Shown piece by piece: positions 1 through 4,999 of a stretch of 5,380 bases of DNA. The position numbers and the translations under genes are program-made. The first letter of the stretch is position 1. The number at the start of each line of letters is the position of its first letter. The notes beneath the pieces were generated by a model. It was not told where the DNA came from. It did no database searches and saw only the letters and a program-made list of their open reading frames with translations. The stretch is from Thermoplasmata archaeon (GTDB taxonomy: Archaea; Thermoplasmatota; B47-G6), in NCBI GenBank assembly GCA_003663585.1, contig QMTU01000060.1:1-5380 (forward strand). The letters run 5' to 3'.

Positions 1-462
1 CTTCTTAATCATCTCGAGATAATCTGCTGTAGCATACTCTCCTCCGCCCATAAATCCTGGATGCTCTCCTCTTTTAATTAGGTTAACGTATTCCTTTATT
101 ATAGGAACTTGATACCTTAAATTTGCAAGCTCTACTTGTAGCTTTGCTTCTTTTGTTCGAGCTTTTTTCCTAAATATTTCTAGAACAAGTCTTAGTCTGT
201 CCCAAATTTCGATAGAGAGCTCCTTGTTTAATCTATACATCTGAGAAGGTCTTAGATCAACATCGAAAATCACTATATCCGGGTTAAGATCATTGCATAA
301 CTCTGCAAGTTCCTTTACTTTCCCTGAGCCTATATAATACTTAGGATTGGGTTCTCTAACATTTTGTCTTATTTTTCCTACTATGTCTATTGATGCTGAT
401 GCACACAATGATACAAATTCTCTTTCGTGTCTTTGATCAGTAATTACTATTATGGCCCTCAT
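1..462 (-). CDS. hflX: HflX-type ribosome-associated GTPase, N-terminal part (runs off left edge)
   Basis: HflX is a GTPase that binds ribosomes and is linked in bacteria to ribosome splitting and rescue after stress; archaeal roles are less defined. The visible 154 codons cover only the HflX-specific N-terminal domain and the start of the linker. The G1-G4 GTP-binding motifs lie beyond position 1. Recognisable family blocks are YYIGSGKVKEL (residues 42-52), PDIVIFDVDLRPSQMYRL (61-78), the IWDRLRLVLEIF block (86-97), and the helical A-T-K-E-A-K-L-Q-V-E-L-A-NLRY block (101-117). The glycine-rich loop is GGGEYATADY (139-148), an archaeal-looking version of the bacterial GPGETQLE motif. I place the start at ATG 462 (complement), which gives the usual short MRAIIVI opening strand. 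A TTG two codons upstream is the only near alternative. Upstream there is only a weak GTGA Shine-Dalgarno. The gene is divergent from the methylmalonyl-CoA operon and probably unrelated in function. Confidence 0.9.
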   Translation of the reverse strand, partial: MRAIIVITDQRHEREFVSLCASASIDIVGKIRQNVREPNPKYYIGSGKVKELAELCNDLNPDIVIFDVDLRPSQMYRLNKELSIEIWDRLRLVLEIFRKKARTKEAKLQVELANLRYQVPIIKEYVNLIKRGEHPGFMGGGEYATADYLEMIKK

Positions 463-557
463 ATGCAATTCACTAATACCCTTCGAGGTTCTTTTAGCTT
501 TGTCGAATATATTAAGTGTTTGTTACTTGGGAATAACTATTTATTAAGGGGTGCTTT

Positions 558-567
558 ATTTATAAAT
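558..567 (-). promoter_or_regulatory. Candidate TATA box for hflX
   Basis: The sequence ATTTATAAAT is the best archaeal TATA-box match in the gap. A start site about 25 bases downstream on the minus strand would fall near 535-540 and give hflX a leader of about 75 bases. The element is itself a perfect palindrome, so it could also fire to the right. A weaker TATA-like stretch, TTAATATA on the minus strand at 508-515, would give a leader of about 23 bases and is a real alternative. The assignment rests on pattern alone. Confidence 0.35.
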
Positions 568-585
568 TGGATATTCAATCCAATT
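565..585. repeat. Perfect 8-bp inverted repeat, possible operator
   Basis: The arms are AATTGGAT (565-572) and ATCCAATT (578-585), separated by five bases. The left arm overlaps the candidate hflX TATA box by three bases and covers the position of its upstream B-recognition element. That is a typical place for an archaeal dimeric repressor or activator site. The symmetry is certain; the operator role is inference. No T-run follows on either strand, so an intrinsic terminator is less likely. Confidence 0.5.
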
Positions 586-622
586 AGTATACCCTGTTGT
601 ACAATTTTCAAACTGATTATCA

Positions 623-636
623 TCACTTAAGAGTGA
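623..636. repeat. Short inverted repeat TCACT-N4-AGTGA
   Basis: Five-base perfect arms flank TAAG. The element lies about 40 bases to the right of the larger palindrome, in the middle of the divergent gap. It could be a minor regulator site or a chance match; nothing else supports a function. Confidence 0.25.
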
Positions 637-707
637 CCTTACCTCTAAGTTCCACTGGAAATAATGGGGGGAGGGTGCTCTAAGCTATTATGTAAGTATT
701 TTGGATA

Positions 708-735
708 ACGTGTATAAACATAGTTTTGAACACGT
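708..735. repeat. Inverted repeat ACGTGT / ACACGT
   Basis: Six-base perfect arms at 708-713 and 730-735 are separated by 16 AT-rich bases. The spacing would fit either a weak hairpin or a widely spaced dyad for a DNA-binding dimer. It is not next to a recognisable promoter, so its role is unknown. Confidence 0.25.
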
Positions 736-746
736 GGCCTTATAAC

Positions 747-767
747 CATACTTCTTTTCCCCGTATG
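747..767. repeat. Weak hairpin CATAC / GTATG with pyrimidine loop
   Basis: Five-base arms at 747-751 and 763-767 enclose an 11-base all-pyrimidine stretch (C/T only, 752-762). The stem is short and may be coincidental. It is listed because the pyrimidine run is the least AT-like patch in this part of the gap. Confidence 0.15.
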
Positions 768-841
768 ACATATCTAAGGACATAAAATGGCCATCCCCGC
801 AGTAGATGTGAGAATTTAGGTTAAAATAATGTGTTCAATAC

Positions 842-882
842 TTTTATTAAGAATAATGTTAGAACAATATTAATCCTTAAAG
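842..882 (+). promoter_or_regulatory. Candidate promoter region of the methylmalonyl-CoA operon
   Basis: Two TATA-like stretches lie at usable distances before the epimerase start at 929: TTTTATTA at 842-849 (leader about 55 bases) and CCTTAAAG at 875-882 (leader about 24 bases). Neither is a strong consensus match and I cannot choose between them. A weak dyad, TGTTC at 832-836 and GAACA at 862-866, brackets the first. The 8-base sequence AATAATGT also occurs twice here (825-832 and 852-859). Confidence 0.3.
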
Positions 883-921
883 CACCTACTTGTTTATTCA
901 TATAGAGACCTTGTACATGGT

Positions 922-927
922 GGTGAT
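922..927 (+). promoter_or_regulatory. Shine-Dalgarno GGTGAT of the epimerase gene
   Basis: GGTGAT sits immediately before CATG, leaving one base before ATG 929. It matches the archaeal 16S 3' end core. The same hexamer precedes mmdB and the mutase with 5-6 base spacing, so the close spacing here is unusual. It still supports 929 over the upstream in-frame ATG 890, which has no comparable site. Confidence 0.55.
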
Positions 928-928
928 C

Positions 929-1339
929 ATGAGGGTTAAGAGGATTAATCACATAGCGATAGCCGTTGAAAACCTTGATGATGCAATAGACACGTTTAAG
1001 CAAATTCTTGGAATTGAGCCTGGAGAGATAAAAGAGGTGAGCAATCAAAAAGTTCGTGTAGCAATGTTCGATGTTGGAGGAGTTTATGTTGAGCTTATAG
1101 AGCCCACTTCTGAGGACTCACCAATTTATAAGTTTGTTAAGGAAAAGGGTGGAGGGCTACATCATATAGCGTTCTCCGTGAGCTCCTTAAATAATGTTAT
1201 ACAAGAGCTAGAGGAAAAAGGATTTATTTGGATAAATAAGGAACCTAGGATAGGGGCTGAGGGAAAGCCAATAGCTTTTCTACATCCGAAGTCTACAAAG
1301 CGAGTTCTTATTGAGTTTGTTGAAGAAGGTGAAGAGTAA
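929..1339 (+). CDS. mce: Methylmalonyl-CoA epimerase
   Basis: This cytoplasmic vicinal-oxygen-chelate enzyme interconverts (R)- and (S)-methylmalonyl-CoA, linking the B12 mutase product to the biotin decarboxylase. The protein is 136 residues, the normal family length, and consists of two beta-alpha-beta-beta-beta modules. The opening RINHIAIAVENLDDAI supplies the first metal ligand His8. The second module opens GGGLHHIAFSV with His79 as the next ligand. VYVELIEP supplies Glu55 and VLIEFVE supplies Glu129, completing a typical His-Glu-His-Glu metal site; this assignment is from family pattern. Longer in-frame starts exist at ATG 890 and ATG 917. I chose 929 because the protein then begins right at the conserved first strand and is preceded by GGTGAT. 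Its TAA shares one base with the mmdA ATG (TAATG), implying coupled translation. It is the first gene of the operon. Confidence 0.93.
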   Translation: MRVKRINHIAIAVENLDDAIDTFKQILGIEPGEIKEVSNQKVRVAMFDVGGVYVELIEPTSEDSPIYKFVKEKGGGLHHIAFSVSSLNNVIQELEEKGFIWINKEPRIGAEGKPIAFLHPKSTKRVLIEFVEEGEE

Positions 1340-2901
1340 TGGAGAGAACAATGGATGACCTTTTGAAGGAGCTTGAGGAGCTTAAAAAAGAGGCATACAT
1401 AGGGGACGAAGAAAGGGCTAAGAAGAGAAAGGAAAGGGGAATTCTAAACGCTAGGGAAAGAATAGAGAAACTTTTAGATCCTGGAACTTTTGTTGAGATA
1501 CAGCCACTAGTGCTTGCTAGAAACACAGACTTCGGGCTTGATAAGAAGAGGAAGCACGGAGATGGTGTGATAACGGGATATGGAAGAATAAATGGAAGGC
1601 TGGTCTTTGTCTATGCTCAGGACTTCACGTTTATGGGAGGATCTTTGGGAGAGCTGCACGCTAAGAAGATATCGTATCTCTTAGACCTTGCTATGAAAGT
1701 CGGCGCTCCAGTGATAGGGCTCAATGACTCTGGAGGGGCTAGAATTCAGGAGGGCGTTGACGCACTTTCAGGATATGGCCAGATCTTCTTTAGGAATGTT
1801 TTGGCGTCAGGAGTGATTCCACAAATAGCAGTTATTATGGGACCATCTGCGGGAGGAGCTGTGTACTCACCTGCATTAATGGACTTTGTGATAATGGTTG
1901 AAAATACCAGTTACATGTACATAACGGGTCCAAAGGTAGTCAAGGCTGTCATAGGGGAGGATGTTGATCATCAGCAGCTAGGAGGAGCTGATGCACACAC
2001 TAAGAAGTCTGGAGTAGCACACTTAAAGGCAAAGAGCGATGAAGAGGCCTTGGAGCTCGTTAAAAAGCTTCTTAGCTATCTACCACAGAATAATATGGAG
2101 GATCCACCTTACGTTGAGACCGGAGACGATCCTATGAGAACAGACCCTGAGCTAAGAAATGTTGTTCCAACGAATCCAAACGTCCCATATGACATGCATG
2201 AGGTCATAAGGAGAGTCGTTGACAACGGCGAGTTCTTCGAGATACATCCTGACTGGGCTAAGAACATCATTGTTGGATTTGCGCGAATTGGAGGGTACTC
2301 CATAGGAATAATAGCAAATCAACCCGCCTATCTGGCAGGAGTTTTAGATATAGACTCATCGGATAAGGCCTCAAGATTCATAAGGTTCTGTGATGCATTT
2401 AATATACCCATAATAACTTTTGTTGATGTTCCGGGATTCATGCCAGGGACAAGACAGGAACATGGGGGGATTATAAGGCATGGAGCCAAGATGCTTTACG
2501 CGTACTCAGAGGCCACGGTTCCCAAGGTCACTGTGATCATCAGGAAGGCCTATGGAGGTGCTTATCTAGCAATGTGTAGTAAGGATCTTGGAGCAGATAT
2601 AGTGTACGCTTGGCCTACTGCTGAGATAGCTGTTATGGGCCCTGAAGGAGCTGTAGATGTGATATTCCGTAAGGAGCTTGCTGCCATAGAGGATCCAGAG
2701 GAAAGAGAAAAGAAGAGACAAGAGTTTATCGATGAATACCGTAAAAAGTATGCAAATCCATATAGGGCCGCAGAGCGTGGCTATATAGATGACGTAATAG
2801 ACCCTGCAGAGACTAGACCAAAGATATACTTAGCCCTACAGATGCTTCGCAGTAAGAGAGAGAAGAGGCCACCAAAGAAGCATGGGAACATGCCTGTGTG
2901 A
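1339..2901 (+). CDS. mmdA: Methylmalonyl-CoA decarboxylase, carboxyltransferase (alpha) subunit
   Basis: This soluble subunit removes the carboxyl group from (S)-methylmalonyl-CoA and transfers it to the biotin on the carrier subunit, giving propionyl-CoA. At 520 residues it has the full length of the family and shows the double crotonase-fold layout. The N-half has GGSLGELHAKKI (100-111), LNDSGGARIQEGVDALSGYG (128-147) and GPSAGGAVYSPALMDF (168-183). The C-half has the VDVPGFMPGTRQEHGGIIRH block (362-381), AYGGAYLAM (404-412) and AWPTAEIAVMGPEGAV (424-439). The glycine pairs in SGGAR, SAGGAV and YGGAY are the expected oxyanion-hole and CoA/biotin-binding loops. The same fold occurs in propionyl-CoA carboxylase beta subunits, so the sequence alone does not separate the two; the adjacent OadG- and OadB-like genes and the absence of a biotin carboxylase decide for decarboxylase. 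The start at 1339 overlaps the epimerase stop and has GGTGA at 1328-1332. ATG 1351 is a possible shorter start. The C-terminal tail is strongly basic. Confidence 0.95.
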   Translation: MERTMDDLLKELEELKKEAYIGDEERAKKRKERGILNARERIEKLLDPGTFVEIQPLVLARNTDFGLDKKRKHGDGVITGYGRINGRLVFVYAQDFTFMGGSLGELHAKKISYLLDLAMKVGAPVIGLNDSGGARIQEGVDALSGYGQIFFRNVLASGVIPQIAVIMGPSAGGAVYSPALMDFVIMVENTSYMYITGPKVVKAVIGEDVDHQQLGGADAHTKKSGVAHLKAKSDEEALELVKKLLSYLPQNNMEDPPYVETGDDPMRTDPELRNVVPTNPNVPYDMHEVIRRVVDNGEFFEIHPDWAKNIIVGFARIGGYSIGIIANQPAYLAGVLDIDSSDKASRFIRFCDAFNIPIITFVDVPGFMPGTRQEHGGIIRHGAKMLYAYSEATVPKVTVIIRKAYGGAYLAMCSKDLGADIVYAWPTAEIAVMGPEGAVDVIFRKELAAIEDPEEREKKRQEFIDEYRKKYANPYRAAERGYIDDVIDPAETRPKIYLALQMLRSKREKRPPKKHGNMPV

Positions 2902-3353
2902 TGAGTATGCTTTTACCTAATATTTTCTTTTCATTGGCCTTAGGAAAGGGATCTGGTAGTATTCTTGAAGGCGTTATTGTTACTATTATTGGAGTTACGG
3001 TTGTTTTTCTTGTATTAGGAATCTTAGCCGTTGCAATATACATTGTTGGCATCACAGTTAATAAAATAGCGTTAAAAGCTGAGAGGAAGGCTATAGAACA
3101 AGTTAAGGTGGTTACAGAAAGGGCCGCTGAGGAAGAGGAGGAGGTTGTTGCTGCAATAAGTGCTGCTTTAGCAGCTTATATGTTATTAAAGGCAGGAGAG
3201 AAAGCCGTTACTATGAAGCCTGTAGAGAAGGCACTTGCTAGTCTTTGGAATGTGGCGTCAAGGCTTGAAGCTCATAATCCTGAGTACTCAATTAACAGGA
3301 TGAATGTTGATGATGTGCTTATTGAGGAAGGACTTAGGAGGAGTACAATATGA
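2901..3353 (+). CDS. OadG-like small membrane subunit of the decarboxylase
   Basis: In this enzyme class the small gamma or delta subunit anchors the carboxyltransferase and carrier to the membrane pump and stabilises the complex. The 150-residue product has one membrane helix at about residues 25-53 (EGVIVTIIGVTVVFLVLGIL followed by further hydrophobics), matching the N-terminal helix of OadG proteins. A charged helix follows (55-81, KAERKAIEQ to a run of five Glu), then VVAAISAALAAYM (82-94), a block also seen in the OadG family. The last 55 residues are soluble and I do not recognise a domain there. I chose ATG 2901, which overlaps the mmdA stop as TGATG. GTG 2898 and ATG 2907 are close alternatives, and no strong Shine-Dalgarno is visible. 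Family assignment rests on the helix, the acidic/Ala block and the position between mmdA and the carrier gene. No gene symbol is given because gamma and delta naming differs between species. Confidence 0.8.
   Translation: MSMLLPNIFFSLALGKGSGSILEGVIVTIIGVTVVFLVLGILAVAIYIVGITVNKIALKAERKAIEQVKVVTERAAEEEEEVVAAISAALAAYMLLKAGEKAVTMKPVEKALASLWNVASRLEAHNPEYSINRMNVDDVLIEEGLRRSTI
3336..3343 (+). promoter_or_regulatory. Strong Shine-Dalgarno of the biotin carrier gene
   Basis: AGGAGGAG lies inside the last codons of the preceding gene, six bases before ATG 3350. It is the strongest ribosome-binding site in the window. It favours 3350 over ATG 3359 and suggests the carrier may be translated at a high rate relative to its neighbours. 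Confidence 0.7.
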
Positions 3354-3796
3354 CTAAGATGAAGTTTAAGGTGATAGTCAACGGAAAGGAGTACGTAGTT
3401 GAGGTTGAGGAGATCGCAGGAGTTCCAGTAGCTACTTCTATAGAGAGGATTTCATCAGAGGCTGTGACACCTGTGGAGGAAGAGGTCAAAGAGGTTACAG
3501 TGCCGAAGGCAGAGAAGAGAGAGGAGAAAATCGAGGTAACGCCAAAGGAGACTATTACAAAGCCACAAGTAGTGGAAGGAGCGGGTGAGGTCATAAGAGC
3601 GCCTCTTCCTGGAAAGATAACAAAGGTCTTGGTGTCCGAGGGTCAGGATGTAAAAAGTGGCCAAATAGTGCTTTACATAGAGGCGATGAAGATGGAGAAT
3701 GAAGTAGTGGCTCCTAGGAACGGTAAAATAGCTAAGATATATGTAAAGCCTGGAGACTCAGTAAATACGGATGATCCGCTATTTGCTGTAGCCTAA
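3350..3796 (+). CDS. mmdC: Biotin carboxyl carrier subunit of methylmalonyl-CoA decarboxylase
   Basis: This subunit carries biotin on a lysine and shuttles the carboxyl group from MmdA to the membrane subunit. It has 148 residues. The N-terminal segment (3-22) is KMKFKVIVNGKEYVVEVEEI, typical of decarboxylase carriers. A flexible linker spans about 38-78, and a complete biotinyl domain spans about 79-148. The biotinylation motif EAMKMENEV is intact, with Lys114 as the acceptor, 34 residues from the C-terminus as is usual. APLPGKITKV (84-93) is the conserved first strand. The linker is rich in Glu, Lys, Val and Thr rather than the Pro/Ala linkers common in bacterial homologues. The ATG overlaps the upstream TGA by four bases (ATGA). 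Biotin must be added by a biotin protein ligase encoded elsewhere. Confidence 0.95.
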   Translation: MTKMKFKVIVNGKEYVVEVEEIAGVPVATSIERISSEAVTPVEEEVKEVTVPKAEKREEKIEVTPKETITKPQVVEGAGEVIRAPLPGKITKVLVSEGQDVKSGQIVLYIEAMKMENEVVAPRNGKIAKIYVKPGDSVNTDDPLFAVA

Positions 3797-3803
3797 GAAG
3801 TAT

Positions 3804-3809
3804 GGTGAT
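3804..3809 (+). promoter_or_regulatory. Shine-Dalgarno GGTGAT of mmdB
   Basis: GGTGAT ends six bases before ATG 3816, inside the 19-base gap after the carrier gene. It sets the start of mmdB; the nearer ATG at 3802 leads to a stop after five codons. Confidence 0.6.
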
Positions 3810-3815
3810 ACCGTT

Positions 3816-4940
3816 ATGATAAACGAGCTTGGTGAGGCTGTGAGATATATTTTCGAAAGCATGGGCTTCGTGCAGTTGACATGGCAAAATGTAGTTATGA
3901 TGTTTATAGGAGGGCTCTTTGTCTATCTTGGGATAAAATATGAAATGGAGCCACTCTTACTAGTGCCTATAGGGTTCACATCAATCTTAGTGAACCTTCC
4001 TGCAACACAGAATCTAAAGGAGTTCTTTGATATAATTTATCATTATTTAATAGAGACTGAAATAATTCCAATAATCATCTTCTTAGGGCTTGGCGCTCTT
4101 ACGGATTTTGGTCCACTAATTGCCAATCCTATAACCTTTCTTCTGGGAGCAGCAGCCCAGATAGGAGTATACGTTGCTATGCTTACTGCACTGGCCATGG
4201 GATTTAATCTCCAAGAAGCTGCCTCTATAGGAATAATTGGTGGTGCTGACGGTCCTACGACGATATACATTACGACTAAGCTTGCACCACATCTGCTGGG
4301 AGCAACTGCTGTTGCTGCGTACTCATACATGTCTCTTGTCCCGATAATTCAGCCTCCGGTTATAAGGGCCCTCACTACGAAAAAGGAACGCAGTGTTGTG
4401 ATGAAGCCTCTAAGACCTGTAACAAAGACTGAGAAGATATTGTTCCCAATAGTTGTTGCCCTAGTAGCAATACTTCTCGTTCCTGAGTCAGCCCCACTGA
4501 TAGGGATGTTGGCGTTTGGAAACCTCCTTAGAGAGTGTGGCGTTACCGAGAGGCTTAGCAGGACTGCAGGAAATGAGCTAATAAACATAGCAACAATATT
4601 TCTTGGAATAGGCGTTGGATCTACAATGGAAGGAACGAGATTTCTCACAGTGAGCACCTTAGAGATTCTTGGCCTTGGAGTTCTTGCATTTGCATCAGCG
4701 ACAGCTGGAGGGGTTTTTCTAGGCAAGCTTATGTATGTCCTCTCTGGAGGTAAGATAAACCCAATGATAGGAGCTGCTGGAGTATCTGCGGTTCCAATGT
4801 CCGCTAGAGTTGTTCAAAAGCTTGGTCAGAAGGAGAATCCCCAGAACTTCCTTCTAATGCATGCAATGGGACCAAACGTTGCGGGAGTCATAGGAACAGC
4901 CGTTGCAGCGGGCGTGTTTATAAAGCTGTTAGGAGGGTGA
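3816..4940 (+). CDS. mmdB: Methylmalonyl-CoA decarboxylase, sodium-pump membrane (beta) subunit
   Basis: This polytopic protein releases CO2 from carboxybiotin and couples that step to Na+ export. The 374 residues are close to the short bacterial MmdB proteins and shorter than Klebsiella OadB (433). Hydrophobic segments alternate through the chain, with two long conserved re-entrant-type blocks: GIIGGADGPTTIYITTKLAP (139-158) and the INPMIGAAGVSAVPMSARVV block (314-333). GNLLRECGVTERLSRTAGNE (235-254), IFLGIGVGSTM (261-271) and LLMHAMGPNVAGVIGTAVAAG (346-366) are further family signatures. Using remembered OadB numbering, Asp203, Tyr229, Asn373, Gly377, Ser382 and Arg389 correspond to Asp145, Tyr171, Asn315, Gly319, Ser324 and Arg331. 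The offset is a constant 58, so the known ion-path residues are all kept. Whether the ion is Na+ or H+ in this organism is inferred from the family. The stop lies in GGGTGATG, next to the junction repeat. Confidence 0.95.
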   Translation: MINELGEAVRYIFESMGFVQLTWQNVVMMFIGGLFVYLGIKYEMEPLLLVPIGFTSILVNLPATQNLKEFFDIIYHYLIETEIIPIIIFLGLGALTDFGPLIANPITFLLGAAAQIGVYVAMLTALAMGFNLQEAASIGIIGGADGPTTIYITTKLAPHLLGATAVAAYSYMSLVPIIQPPVIRALTTKKERSVVMKPLRPVTKTEKILFPIVVALVAILLVPESAPLIGMLAFGNLLRECGVTERLSRTAGNELINIATIFLGIGVGSTMEGTRFLTVSTLEILGLGVLAFASATAGGVFLGKLMYVLSGGKINPMIGAAGVSAVPMSARVVQKLGQKENPQNFLLMHAMGPNVAGVIGTAVAAGVFIKLLGG

Positions 4941-4998
4941 TGTCTGGCCATAATCCGCTTAAACATATGTAATAGTTAACGTTCATGGGGTGATGTCT
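4935..4998 (+). repeat. Direct repeat GGGTGATGTCT at the mmdB-mutase junction
   Basis: An exact 11-base repeat occurs at 4935-4945 and 4988-4998, 53 bases apart. The first copy overlaps the mmdB stop; the second is the ribosome-binding site of the mutase gene. The first copy, with AGGAGG at 4931-4936, looks like an initiation site for an ATG at 4940 (TGATG), but that frame stops after 10 codons at 4970-4972. A small duplication or the scar of a lost gene are possible. Partial convergence of Shine-Dalgarno sequences could explain GGGTGAT but less easily the following GTCT. Confidence 0.5.
4987..4994 (+). promoter_or_regulatory. Shine-Dalgarno of the mutase gene
   Basis: GGGGTGAT ends five bases before ATG 5000. 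It decides the start; the ATG inside the motif at 4993 leads to a stop after four codons. A TATA-like CTTAAACA at 4959-4966 would put a start site at about 4988, too close to keep the whole site, so an internal promoter is doubtful. Confidence 0.65.
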
Positions 4999-4999
4999 T

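Larger units (their letters stand above)
463..928. other. Divergent intergenic region, no supportable gene
   Basis: This 466-base gap separates hflX from the methylmalonyl-CoA operon and should hold both promoters. It is AT-rich with one G-rich patch (664-675). I found no tRNA-like T-arm or D-arm pairing, no GC-rich stable RNA and no CRISPR-like repeats. Open frames are tiny, for example 14 codons from ATG 664 and 10 codons from ATG 787, or lie antisense to hflX. What it does contain is several short inverted repeats (565-585, 623-636, 708-735, 747-767) and a few TATA-like stretches. It is unusually long for an archaeal divergent gap, so an unrecognised small RNA, a decayed gene or extensive regulation are all possible. 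Confidence 0.75.

Noticed and set aside
613..629. Possible box C (GTGATGA on the minus strand) of a C/D guide RNA
   Set aside because: I found no box D (CTGA) at a suitable distance downstream, so a C/D RNA is not supported.
427..630. A 67-codon open frame on the plus strand
   Set aside because: It starts antisense inside hflX, runs into the AT-rich gap, lacks a ribosome-binding site and has low-complexity hydrophobic content.
664..708. Fourteen-codon frame from the G-rich patch (MGGGCSKLL...)
   Set aside because: It is short, has no upstream signal, and the G-run that could serve as a Shine-Dalgarno lies inside the frame.
786..803. GCGGGGATGGCC on the minus strand, like the 5' end of a tRNA
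   Set aside because: No matching D-arm, anticodon arm, T-arm or acceptor 3' strand follows.
787..819. Ten-codon frame MAIPAVDVRI, faintly like the start of HisA-type proteins
   Set aside because: It is too short to judge, ends at a stop with no continuation in another frame that I can see, and has no ribosome-binding site.
890..928. N-terminal extension of the epimerase from ATG 890
   Set aside because: The 13 extra residues (MFIHIETLYMVVI) are not part of the family fold, ATG 890 lacks a good ribosome-binding site, and GGTGAT precedes ATG 929.
1339..2901. Propionyl-CoA carboxylase beta subunit as the identity of the 520-residue protein
   Set aside because: The fold is shared, but the gene sits with OadG-, carrier- and OadB-type genes and no biotin carboxylase is present in the window.
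1308..4726. Several minus-strand open frames opposite the operon genes
   Set aside because: They mirror strongly conserved plus-strand genes and show no recognisable protein families.
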